A stretch of DNA of 64,000 bases, taken from positions 5,821,346-5,885,345 of the forward strand of contig JACTAT010000016.1 of NCBI GenBank assembly GCA_014526335.1, read 5' to 3'. The position numbers and the translations under genes were made by a program. The notes under the pieces were generated by a model. It was given only the letters and a program-made list of their open reading frames with translations. It was not told the DNA's origin and did no database searches. Shown here piece by piece: positions 12,801 through 21,684 of this stretch (position 1 is its first letter; every line of letters starts with the position of its first letter). The stretch is from Chrysaora quinquecirrha (Eukaryota > Cnidaria > Scyphozoa > Semaeostomeae > Pelagiidae).

Positions 12801-13824
12801 TTCAATCACCTTTTGAACGAATGACTGTCAATAATATGGAAATTTGTCATTCATGGAAATTATTGATTTTATAAGCATTAAAAGTTTATCATTTTATAAG
12901 GACTCAGACCATTGGGGATGAAAAGTTCCCTCCAGTCACTTTTCATCATCATAAAAGACCCGATAGAATAAGGAACTCTACATGCTCATAACATCAATAA
13001 TACAGGCTCTAGAACAGTGAAAATTGCACCAAGACCAAGTTTTGCATGCTTTATACGATTTTAGAACCTATTAGAAGCTTTTTATTCTAGGACCGATTTC
13101 AGTGCTTTTTCACTAATTTGTCACCCCCTACCCTTCTCAAAAACATGTTTAAAGTACATTTTCAGATAAGGTCTTCACGCTGGTGAATGTTTCTTGTGTC
13201 AACCTCAAATAGTTTTGGAGATAGCAAAAAATTCTGACTCAAATTTCAGCCTGGTGTTTCTTATAAAGATTGTTCTTATAAGAAAAAAAATGTGTATTGC
13301 TTAGGCTATGCAGACTCCATGACCTATATGAAAAACCATGCACACAGCTACATGCATAATATCCCTTCTATGCAAAGTAAACTTTCAAGTCTTGAAATTA
13401 TCATTCGGACCTTCCATATTTCGGCCTGCCTCCAAAATCTCTTCTACCATCAAAACCACCTCTCCCACCAGCAAATCTGTTTGGTTTTGCGTGATCAACA
13501 ATAACTTTGCTACCAAGAAGTTCTTTATGATTTAGTTCATAAACAGCATCATCTGCATCTCTGTAATCATCAAATTCCTAAAAAAGAACAAAAACCGAAA
13601 GTGAAACGTATTCTTCTCTGGTAAAAAGCCTGTTTAAAGTACCACAAGAAGTTAGGCCTCCTTACCACAAATGCGAATCCTGTCTTCAAATTGATGTCCT
13701 TCACAGACTTTGAAAAACCGTTATCCTTGAAGAAATCTTCCAGGTCTCGCATTCTCACATCGCGAGAAAGGCGTCCCATAAATACCCTATAGGTTTCAGG
13801 GCTTCTACCACGCTCTCGACTCAT
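9889..13824 (-). CDS. SR splicing factor of the SRSF4/5/6 (B52) type
   Basis: Six minus-strand exons: 13824-13666, 13577-13411, 12690-12618, 10972-10899, 10384-10291 and 10062-9889 (stop TAA). All junctions keep frame, giving 246 residues. Residues about 12-82 are RRM1, with RNP2 VFMGRL and RNP1 KTGFAFVEF. A Gly/Arg-rich linker follows. RRM2 begins RYGAPYNTDNRIIVENLSSR and holds SSRCGWQDLKDHFRKIGEV, the signature of the pseudo-RRM in the SRSF4/5/6 group. The C-terminus is a short RS domain of about 50 residues ending in GDY, much shorter than in vertebrate SRSF4 or SRSF6. The protein binds pre-mRNA and promotes exon recognition in the nucleus. The donor of exon 2 is weak (AAG/GTCCGA), and reading through it meets an in-frame TGA three codons on. 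The gene is head to head with COPS9, 305 bp away. Paralogue choice among SRSF4, 5 and 6 is not possible by eye. Confidence 0.9.
10423..10826. mobile_element. TA-flanked MITE, CACGC subfamily, copy 1
   Basis: A 404-bp element in intron 4 of the SR gene. The left end is CACGCTTTTTTTATA, the right end is the inverse ..TATAAAAAAAAGCGTA, and TA lies on both sides. The interior includes TTAAAGAACT repeats and the block AGAAAGCCGGTTCCATTCAT. The interior is shared with 45451-45806 (same orientation) and 51309-51709 (opposite orientation). It has no coding capacity. Confidence 0.8.
12018..12434. mobile_element. composite TA-flanked MITE carrying SINE and GTGGTG repeat
   Basis: A 417-bp element in intron 3 of the SR gene. 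Its ends are CACTCATTTTTTATAAGAAA and the inverse ..TTTCTTATAAAAATTGAGTG, flanked by TA (12016-12017, 12435-12436). Inside are a partial SINE (12048-12127) and a short tandem repeat with words such as ACTGTGGTGG and TTTTTTGCATACTG (about 12160-12310). Related GTGGTGG / CCACCACAG sequence lies at 53066-53188. Confidence 0.7.
12048..12127 (+). mobile_element. partial tRNA-derived SINE inside a MITE
   Basis: Starts GAAGGTGCAGGGTTCAAGC, then CAGTAGCGTCACAACCAGGG and AAACCTACTACTG. These match the B-box and tail of the SINEs at 8521-8690 and 35478-35650. The A-box half is missing, so it is a deletion copy. Confidence 0.6.
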
Positions 13825-14128
13825 AATTGCAAGTAGAAAGATGAGTTTTCAAGCAAAAAAGGTTTCAAGAAAGCACTCCCTCTTCTTGTCTGTCGCCTAC
13901 TCTGAAGCTCGCAGTGTGAATAATGAGTGTGTGGAAAACAGAAGCATTGAAATGCATTATCCATCCCATGATGCAGCACGCAGACCTCGTTTCGAATTTT
14001 GCTCACGTTTCTACTGTCTGCTGTTGTTGTTGTTTGTTGCTCAGAGGCCTTGACTGACAGACTGTTGTGCTGAACTTGTTTTGAGAAACCTCGTCTCAAA
14101 AGAAATTGCAGTTTCGATAGCAAGAAAG
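13825..14128. promoter_or_regulatory. probable bidirectional promoter, SR gene / COPS9
   Basis: Only 304 bp separate the two divergent start codons, so both 5' UTRs and the core promoter elements must lie here. No TATA box is obvious on either strand. Inferred from geometry only. Confidence 0.5.
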
Positions 14129-15056
14129 ATGAAACCCACTGTTGAACAAGATGAAATGTTCCCTGAAGGCATCAACCCACCAAGCTGGGAAGTAGAAGAG
14201 GTAGTCTAGTATATGAAACTTTAATTGATTGCCAAGAGAAGTCTTTCAATTTCAAACAACACAAAAAAGCAAAAAATAAAAGGTTTTAGATAGCTTGTTG
14301 ACTCCATTTGTTAACTTTCAGTTCTGTTTTTTAATGACTCAATATTTTTATCTTTCAGGCAGGTACACCTAATTTAACAGAGGTTGCAAGTGAACGAACG
14401 GTGCATAGCGACTTTTTCAATGGTGAGAGCTGAATTTTCTTTCCTGCATGAATACCCCTTGCCTGTGCGATGGGTTGAACCTGGCACACATTTTCATAAA
14501 TCAGTGCCAAAAATGGCCAATTAGCAGTCTGCAACAAGCTCTGGCTGTATGCAATGTTTGACTGTATACATAGGCCTGGTCTATATGCCTACTCTTAGGT
14601 GCCTAATTGCTGGGGAAGGGGTTGGAAGAGGTTGGGGGGGGGTTGGAACTACCATCAGGATATAATTAGTGGGGGGTCAGAATAAACAGGGGGTTGGACT
14701 TTGCTTGACAAACTTTGTCTGGAAGCTGCTGAAAAGCAAAGCGAGGGGGCCTATAGTTCTTAAGGGTTAAGGAAATCCATAGTTCCAACCAACAAATTGA
14801 GTGTGCAAGTGAAATTTTACACCAAGAAAAACAAAGTAAGTTTAGTAAAAGATACCAACATGAATATTAATGAAAACTTAATAAGCGGGGGAGTCCTCAA
14901 ATTTTTTGAAAAATTAATTAGCTGGGGGACAGCAATTAGGCACCTAAGAGTAGATCCCCTAATTGCTTGCTTTCATTGTGTTTATCATTTTTACATAATT
15001 CTCCAAATTTTCTTGCAGCATTTGATGACCTATTTGATGATGAAGACCTCGCATGA
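14129..15056 (+). CDS. COPS9: COPS9, COP9 signalosome subunit 9 (acidic micro-subunit)
   Basis: Three exons: 14129-14200, 14359-14422 and 15019-15056 (stop TGA), with junctions GAG/GTAGTC, CAG/GCAGG, ATG/GTGAGA and CAG/CATTTG. The product is 57 residues, the usual length for this family. It starts MKPTVEQDEMFPEG and ends in an acidic tail, DFFNAFDDLFDDEDLA, the two blocks that define CSN acidic protein (COPS9, formerly MYEOV2). The protein is the smallest subunit of the COP9 signalosome, which removes NEDD8 from cullin-RING ubiquitin ligases. The gene is head to head with the SR gene; the 305-bp spacer probably serves as a shared promoter. Intron 2 contains a MITE (14592-14950). Confidence 0.93.
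14592..14950. mobile_element. TA-flanked MITE with CTCTTAGGTGCCTAATTGC ends
   Basis: A 359-bp element in COPS9 intron 2. CTCTTAGGTGCCTAATTGC at the left is exactly inverted at the right (GCAATTAGGCACCTAAGAG), and TA lies on both sides (14590-14591, 14951-14952). The interior is G-rich on the plus strand (ggttgggggggggttgg). It has the same termini style as 1043-1192 and 40346-40632. Confidence 0.8.
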
Positions 15057-15213
15057 CCAAGAAGTATTTAGCATTTGATCTGTTGTATATAGTCTCATCA
15101 GCTACACCCAGCTTGAATGGTAATATTGTTGCATTTTCATTTTGATGGTCAACAAAGTTATAGTTGAAAGCTTTGACAGTAACTTCTTCAAAAAATAGAC
15201 CATTTCAGTTTAT

Positions 15214-15219
15214 AATAAA
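15214..15219 (+). terminator. probable COPS9 polyadenylation signal
   Basis: AATAAA 158 nt after the COPS9 stop. The spacer up to the convergent exon ending at 15541 is AT-rich and holds nothing else that I can identify. Confidence 0.5.
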
Positions 15220-15540
15220 TATATTTACTTAGATCTAAAAAAAAACTTATTTACAATGTTTTTCTTGCTGAAATATGTATTCCACCACCCCCAATTAATC
15301 TACATTTTGTTATGCAGTACAAAATACAAAAAATTTTCTGTTTATGATAGATATCATAGTGTAATCACAGATACAGCTAGGTAACTAAGCACCCAAATGT
15401 TAATAGCAAAATTGTAAATTATTAGGTTGTTTCATAAAATGCTACAAAACTAAAGAGTTAGAATGCTACATTAAAATTTTTACTAAATCGGTTTAAACAT
15501 TGAAATTCCCTACAAAAATAAATTCTACCGTTTCTTCTTT

Positions 15541-16532
15541 TTAATTCTCTTCAACGTCGTTTGCAAGCTTTGACTGGATTTCTTCCTTTTTCCTTGGAAT
15601 TTCATTTTTGATTTCATTTTTCCCTTTAGTTTCGCTAGTTGTTATTTCTTCGTCACTTTCTTTTGATAGATCAATGTTTTCCACATAAACATAGCATTCC
15701 TTAGCCTCTCTTATTTCTCCATCCACATTTGTCACCATCTCTCGCCCCTTTAACTGGTCGTTACGCTCATCCTTGCTTCTCTGTACTTGACTATCGCGTC
15801 CTTCGTTTATTGTTAGTTTTTCTTTTTCTTTCGCACATTTCCCGCTAGCCTCGTTCCTGATATCTTCATTCCTATTTGCCTCTGCCTCGATAACATCAGA
15901 TGCTGAAACTTTGATATTGTTTGCATCTTCGCCAACTTGCTCATTGTTGGCTGTCCCTTCGTCGTTTTTAGCCTCCCCGGTTTTCTTCTCACTGCTTGAA
16001 TTATCCGTTCCGCCGTTTGGCTGATCCGCTCCGGCGTTCACTATAATTATCGCCGTTCCGCGCCCCAAATATTCCGTTGTTTGATGATGTCTCAGTTTAT
16101 CATTACTCCTGCCACTATTTCCCATGAGCCGTTGACATGCAACTTTGCAAGCCGTGCGGATTTCCCCGCTTATTTCATTGTCTTTTAATATTCTTCCAAT
16201 ACTCAAAATATTTGGTAAATCGCGTCCGTCAATAAGGCCGCGCGGTTTTTTCTCATTTGTTTTTGGATCATCGTTCTTCGCTTCTTGGTTCTCCGGTTTA
16301 CTTTCAGGCTTAGCTCCTCCGTTGCTCGAACTCGTCTCTGTTCCATTAACTGCGCTACACATCAAATTCGTGCATGCGTTTGAAGATGCTATCAACTGAT
16401 TCGCCGCTTCAAAACCGCAATTTTCTCTTCGTGGTTTCTTCGCTTCAACTCCCTCGCAAATTTGAGATCTGTTTGGTATTGCAGCGCTGTCTTTCTTTGA
16501 TCTCGTTGTTGCTACCTTTGGCGACGAATCTG
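15541..16532 (-). CDS. unknown low-complexity protein, 3' exon only
   Basis: An open frame of 329 residues on the minus strand ends with TAA at 15541. There is no ATG at its upstream end. Instead a good acceptor (TTTTCAG/CAGATTCG, at 16533-16534) precedes it, so it is best read as the last exon of a gene whose 5' exons lie to the right, perhaps beyond the assembly gap. The sequence is hydrophilic, rich in Glu, Lys, Asn and Ser, without membrane segments. A more ordered-looking stretch is GRDLPNILSIGRIL followed by RTACKVACQRLMG, with a few Cys residues. The tail is strongly charged. I do not recognise the family. The neighbouring plus-strand gene COPS9 is convergent. Codon use looks ordinary, so it is likely real coding sequence. 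Confidence 0.5.
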
Positions 16533-16599
16533 CTGAAAACAAGCGAGATTATAAGCTGCTTGCCTATGTCTAATCGTGTGTATTGCTATTAGCAGTGTT

Positions 16600-17230
16600 A
16601 CTTCTGCTTTTACTATTTCTTTTGCTGGTCCTTTTTCTATTACTTTTCCTAGTATAACCATAACCACTATCACTATTACTATTGATATTACCGTTGCTGT
16701 TACTATTATCATTACTTTTGCTATTACTATAACCAATCCTCTTCCTATTCCCATTACAATTACCATTATAATTGCTATATTACCATTGCTATTACTATTG
16801 CTGTTGCTATTGCCATTACTATTACTATTACTATCACTATTGCCATTACTATTACCATTGCTGTTGCTATTGCCATTTCTATTACTATTACTACTGATGT
16901 TGCTATTGCCATTTCTATTACTATTACTATTGCTATTACACTACTATTACTATTACTATTACTATTGCCATGACTATGACTATTGCTGTTGATATTGCCA
17001 TTACTATTACTCCAACGACACTCCACCAGTGAGTAAGTCATTAATTTATATTGATTGATATTGATATTGATATTACTGTTACTTTTACTCTTCCTGCTAC
17101 TATTGCTATTACTATTACTATTGCTATTACCATTGCTATAACCATTGCTGTTACCATTGCTATTACAATTATTATTGTCATTTCCATTACTATTGCTTTT
17201 GCTATTGCTTTCACCATTGCTGATACAATA
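16600..17230. repeat. long imperfect triplet repeat (ATT/ACT/GCT)
   Basis: About 630 bp of plus-strand sequence made of ATTACTATTGCT-type triplets with CC and GA interruptions. Because the period is three, every frame on both strands is partly open (for example Asn/Ser/Gly repeats on minus), which produces spurious open frames. It lies right next to the acceptor of the orphan exon ending at 16532. Confidence 0.85.
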
Positions 17231-17513
17231 CAAATCATACTTCTACTGCGATTGCAGTTCTAGTTTGTTTGAAGTTTTAATCAACTAGCTGTGGTAGTTT
17301 ACACCTTTTGTATGGTAAAATGCCATCGTAATAAATTCATCATAGTCATGGTCATGTCGAACATTTCCTGCATTCGGCTCGTTTGAGGAAAGCATGCAAT
17401 TAGTTAAGCCCCTCTATTCAATATCTGGAACAATAGATTATTTTCGGTAGCTTATGATGAATGTGGAAAAAAGATTCGAAATTGGGAAAAATATCGAAAA
17501 TATAGATAAAGAT

Positions 17514-17648
17514 TAATGCCATTCATGACAAATATATACAAATATGTATGGTGCTGAAGAAGACTCAACATAGCCAAAACACAAAAAAATCAAACGAGAG
17601 GAGAGCCTTGGGCTGTATGACTTGGAGAGCAACTCAGCGATGTCATTG
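17514..17648. repeat. interspersed repeat cut by the assembly gap
   Basis: Begins with ATGCCATTCATGACAAATAT and runs through AGGAGAGCCTTGGGCTGTAT. A similar unit is at about 54394-54560. The plus-strand copy runs into the N gap, suggesting that the repeat contributed to the assembly break. Confidence 0.55.
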
Positions 17649-18148
17649 NNNNNNNNNNNNNNNNNNNNNNNNNNNNNNNNNNNNNNNNNNNNNNNNNNNN
17701 NNNNNNNNNNNNNNNNNNNNNNNNNNNNNNNNNNNNNNNNNNNNNNNNNNNNNNNNNNNNNNNNNNNNNNNNNNNNNNNNNNNNNNNNNNNNNNNNNNNN
17801 NNNNNNNNNNNNNNNNNNNNNNNNNNNNNNNNNNNNNNNNNNNNNNNNNNNNNNNNNNNNNNNNNNNNNNNNNNNNNNNNNNNNNNNNNNNNNNNNNNNN
17901 NNNNNNNNNNNNNNNNNNNNNNNNNNNNNNNNNNNNNNNNNNNNNNNNNNNNNNNNNNNNNNNNNNNNNNNNNNNNNNNNNNNNNNNNNNNNNNNNNNNN
18001 NNNNNNNNNNNNNNNNNNNNNNNNNNNNNNNNNNNNNNNNNNNNNNNNNNNNNNNNNNNNNNNNNNNNNNNNNNNNNNNNNNNNNNNNNNNNNNNNNNNN
18101 NNNNNNNNNNNNNNNNNNNNNNNNNNNNNNNNNNNNNNNNNNNNNNNN
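17649..18148. other. assembly gap of 500 N
   Basis: Exactly 500 N, a conventional placeholder, so the true length is unknown. It may hide the missing exons of MRPL1 copy A and the 5' exons of the orphan gene at 15541-16532. Confidence 0.99.
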
Positions 18149-18375
18149 TTCAGCAAATGATGCCATTAACAAGCTGTAGCAACAGATACGAAGAAGCATT
18201 GCAAGGTAATTCCATTGCTAACAACATTTGATGAAACTCCTTAAAGTTTCAATCTATAGAATCTTGTGAAAAGCTGTAAGCAGATATTATAGCCAGAGCA
18301 AAAATAACAAAGCCATATACTACAATAAAACCTAAACAGTAATGGCAAGGAAATATTGCAAAAACAAACGCTTAC

Positions 18376-20324
18376 CTGAGGAATTAACTCTTTTCCTCCA
18401 ACAATATCTGCTCCTGCTTCTTTTGCTTCTTGTGCATCACTGCCCTGAATATTAGAGACATTATAAATATGAATACACAAAACACCGCAAAGATTTCAGC
18501 CTGCAGAGAAATGGTTGGTCATTGCAGGAAGGGCACTGTTGTTCTGTAGACAGGCCATACTTAGAGAAAGGTGTGCAACTGCACATCTCAGCACATGCCA
18601 CCTATTACCAAAGAATATCATTTATCACACATTTCAATTAACACAAGAGCAATGCCCAAGAGCACTATCGGCACCTTCCCAAAATTACAACACTCAAGTG
18701 CACACCTTCACCTTTCAAGAAGTGTAATGCATTGCACCTCGAAACTAGTGCACCTCTAAACTTTTACTCCTGACATGAACTGGTAGATGATCAAGAATCA
18801 TTCCATTGACATTCAAGCAGAAATAAAACCATATTAAGCAGAATATACCTCTGCAAAAACCAAAATCCTTTTCTGCTTGAACTGTCTTGGTAATAACATT
18901 GTACCTTTGACACTCTCAGCCTTTTCCTGAAAGAAAGATGATACTCCTGAAATCTCATGATGAGAAATTACTTGGTTGAAGTTGAAATGTTTTCGATGTT
19001 TGCAAGTGTTAATTATTACAAAAATTTTCAACTGGTACACTATCTATTCTTATTCAAGTTTACTCTTACACTATGCTGTACTGAATGCAAAGCATTCTTT
19101 CCATGTTGTGCTTAAAACCAGTGGCTTACCCAGGGGGGAATAGGGGGATCCGAACCCCCCACTTTTCTAAAATATGGTTCCAAAAACATTGTAGAACTCA
19201 TGGGGGACAAAAAGGGTGTTTCCCTGCAGTTGAGTTTAAAGGGTGTGGTAGGAAAATTTTTTCCAGACCACCCCCCTCCCCCCACTACTTAAGATCTGGA
19301 TATGCCACTGCTTAAAACTTGACATATGGTGTTTGAATTAGGGTTAATGGTTGGGGGCTGACAGCTTCCTGGTACACTTGTACAGAGCACCTGGTACGCA
19401 TTACGACAGGCTAAAAATCAACCTGGTACAGTACAAACACAATCCTGTACATGGTACCTTTGAAGAATCAAAGTCATAACATGCACATGTGTGAAAACTG
19501 GTACATGGGTACATTGCCACGAATACCAATTGGTACACTTTACAAAACAGCATGTACACCAGCAGATTGATAATAGCTGTCATCCCCACTTTAATATCAC
19601 TCCAAGACCCTGAAAAATTGTTCAAAACTGTTCTGATTTGGAATCCAACTACTTCCTTTATTCGTAGCTTCAACGTTCAACAGTGCTGTGCAAAAATCAG
19701 GTAAAAAACCAGGCTTCCAAAACAATATCATCCAGCTCCAGCAGCAGGAAAAAGGTACTTTCACCTTGTGGAAAGAATTTGGGTCTTATGCATGAAGAAT
19801 TATCCAGGGTGAATCTGACCAATTTTCTGTGCTGAAGATCTTCCAAAATCTGCACCCAAATTTACCCAGGCAAATTATGGGGGAAAGTGTTGCCTCAAGT
19901 TCTTGCTGACTGAATGATCTTTTCTGCAAAATCTAGTCTACTCTGCATGTTACCTATATTCAATTTACCTACATAACAAACTTTACAAAGTGCACACACA
20001 CACACATGATACCTTATCTTTCTGTACATTCAGTCGCACATTCAGTCCTACATTTTCATCTTTTTGTGCATAAGCCCTCAAGATGAGCATTGCATCATTG
20101 AATGAGTGGAAAGGAAAATCCCTCCTTGCTGTTTTTGAGTACAAAAATGAAACATCTTCATTAGGCCGTTGCACTTTTCTTTTTGGTTTCTCTGGTCTTC
20201 GAGTTGTAGGCCTTATATCTTTCTTACAAAAAACAGACGTGCATGTAAATGATCGACTGAAAATGATTACATCTCGTCTAAATAATGCCAGAACACATTT
20301 TGTACATGTTGCAACAGTCGCCAT
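18376..20324 (-). CDS. MRPL1: MRPL1 copy A, mitochondrial ribosomal protein uL1m (3' part missing)
   Basis: Three minus-strand exons are visible: 20324-20013 (start ATG of MATVATCTKC), 18926-18849 and 18444-18376. They give 153 residues in one frame with all splice sites intact. Exon 1 encodes a basic, Ser/Arg-rich mitochondrial presequence, then RPEKPKRKVQRPNEDVSFLY and DAMLILRAYAQKDENVGLNV, the start of the L1 fold. Exon 2 encodes VKGTMLLPRQFKQKRILVFAE and exon 3 AGADIVGGKELIPQ, both diagnostic of L1. L1 proteins bind 23S/16S rRNA at the stalk beside the E site. The remaining L1 exons would have to lie in or left of the assembly gap and are not seen left of it. Exon phases and lengths equal those of copy B (21685-26596), but the residues differ at many positions, so this is an old tandem duplicate. 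Whether it is functional cannot be judged. Confidence 0.85.
19119..19310. mobile_element. hAT-type MITE with 8-bp target duplication
   Basis: A 192-bp element in intron 1 of MRPL1 copy A. The ends are CAGTGGCTTACCCAGG and the imperfect inverse CTGGATATGCCACTG. The 8-bp CTTAAAAC is duplicated exactly at 19111-19118 and 19311-19318, which is typical of hAT transposition. The interior is C/G-run rich. It has no coding capacity. Confidence 0.85.
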
Positions 20325-20615
20325 CTTGGTTCTAATGGTTGGTTTGGTTTGTTTGCACGAAAACGAGACGTGTATTGCAGGCGAGACAAAGCAAATGGAG
20401 AAACTGGGATGTGTGTTGGGGGAGGCTTGGAAGCACCACAAAGAAAGAGGGACAAATAACAGAAACCATTTCCCTTCTGGATTTTAATTCCTTATGTTTG
20501 GAATGGACCATTTCTCTGAAGGGGGTGACAGGGGGGGTCTTTGGTAACGGTACCACAAGGTTTTGTTCTAGGTTCCATCCAAATCGTGATCCCAACTTTG
20601 GTTGGAGCTATAAAG

Positions 20616-21222
20616 TAAGGCGTATTTTCTGGTCACATTCCGTTTTCAGCAGACGCCTTCTTTTTCGGTAGATGTCGAAACGTATTTTTTGGTACCCGTC
20701 TTCTAAAAATGGCAGGTTTGGCAGGCCTCCAAAACCTTCTGCCCCCGAAGCTGGAAGGTTTCGCAGACATCACAAGGAATCTCGTTCTGAATGTTGAATA
20801 GTAATTTCATAGTTAATTTCAAACCTTAAGAGATGATGTAATCTTGTAAAAAAGCTGTTCAAGTTGAAAATAATGCTGCATAAGGTAATTTAGAACGAAA
20901 TGTTCACTCAGTTGGTCTATCGGTCTATCTACTCCCCTCTTTGTCACAGTTCACAACAAAGAAAGCGCTCACTATCACGTTTGAAATGTTTTTCAATTTC
21001 GCGGGCAACCCTTTAGAAATTATCGGCATCCCATAAGAACGAAGCGTGCTCAAACAAATTTCACAAGTGTGGCAGCCAAGGTAACGGACGCCTTGTTCGA
21101 TCTGCCTACGATTTCGGCAGCCGTGTTTTTTGGTAGACGAAACATTTTACTGCTAAGTCTACAGTTTTCAAAATTCGGAGAGTCTGCGAAAAACAGAAGA
21201 TTACCAAAAAATACGCCCTAAA
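20616..21222. mobile_element. ~600-bp inverted-repeat element, TA(A/G)GGCGTATTTT ends
   Basis: Left end TAAGGCGTATTTTCTGGT and right end ACCAAAAAATACGCCCTA form an 18-bp imperfect terminal inverted repeat. Internal sub-terminal repeats such as TTTTTTGGTA..C recur. It lies between MRPL1 copy B and copy A. A convincing target duplication is not seen. Confidence 0.55.
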
Positions 21223-21244
21223 ATCAAGGAGCTAAAGTCGACTC

Positions 21245-21503
21245 TAAGGGCCTAGCTAAACTAGGAGACATGTCGCGCAAGACATCTATGTCCCTTCGGT
21301 TTCTCCCATGTTAGCCACCTCGAAAAACTTTGTAGCGCGCGACAAAATTTGATGCAAGAGACACGAAAAAGCTTCTAGGAGACCACAGAAACATTTCTCG
21401 TCTCTGCGACATGTTCGGTTGTCACTCGCATGTTTAGCCACCCTGGGCGACACGCCGAATACAGTGTCGCGCGCGACATGTCTCCTATTTTAGCCATAGC
21501 TTA
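21245..21503. mobile_element. MITE, GGCTAAACTAGGAGACATGT family, copy 1
   Basis: About 259 bp. Its left end TAAGGGCCTAGCTAAACTAG is followed by GAGACATGTCGCGC; the right end is the inverse with TCTCCTATTTTAGCC. Internal words recur inverted (CTCCCATGTTAGCC, TGTTTAGCCACCCTGG). Other copies are at 24014-24275, 49220-49453 and 63151-63388. Confidence 0.75.
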
Positions 21504-21684
21504 AAAGTCGAAATTCTTTGTGTGAATGAATGTTCTTAAACATATAAAACGGGCCCTTTGTTACCACATCAATGTCTCATCATAACCAGCATAACCTCTC
21601 GATAAATAGCAGTAAATATACTAGTAAAGCAGCTCTGGACTCAATAATCTTGAAAAGCAGGATAATAATTATACCTCTATTTAC

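Noticed and set aside
16576..17263. Long open frames of Asn/Ser/Gly, Ile/Thr or Leu repeats
   Set aside because: They are translations of a triplet microsatellite, open in several frames on both strands.
20616..20800. Candidate last exon of MRPL1 copy B (frame with GAEGFGGLPNLPF)
   Set aside because: It lies inside the inverted-repeat element 20616-21222 and has no similarity to the L1 C-terminus.
21500..21684. Very short last exon for MRPL1 copy B after AACAAAG near 21560 (would add GPVLYV and stop)
   Set aside because: The acceptor lacks a pyrimidine tract and the residues are too few to judge.
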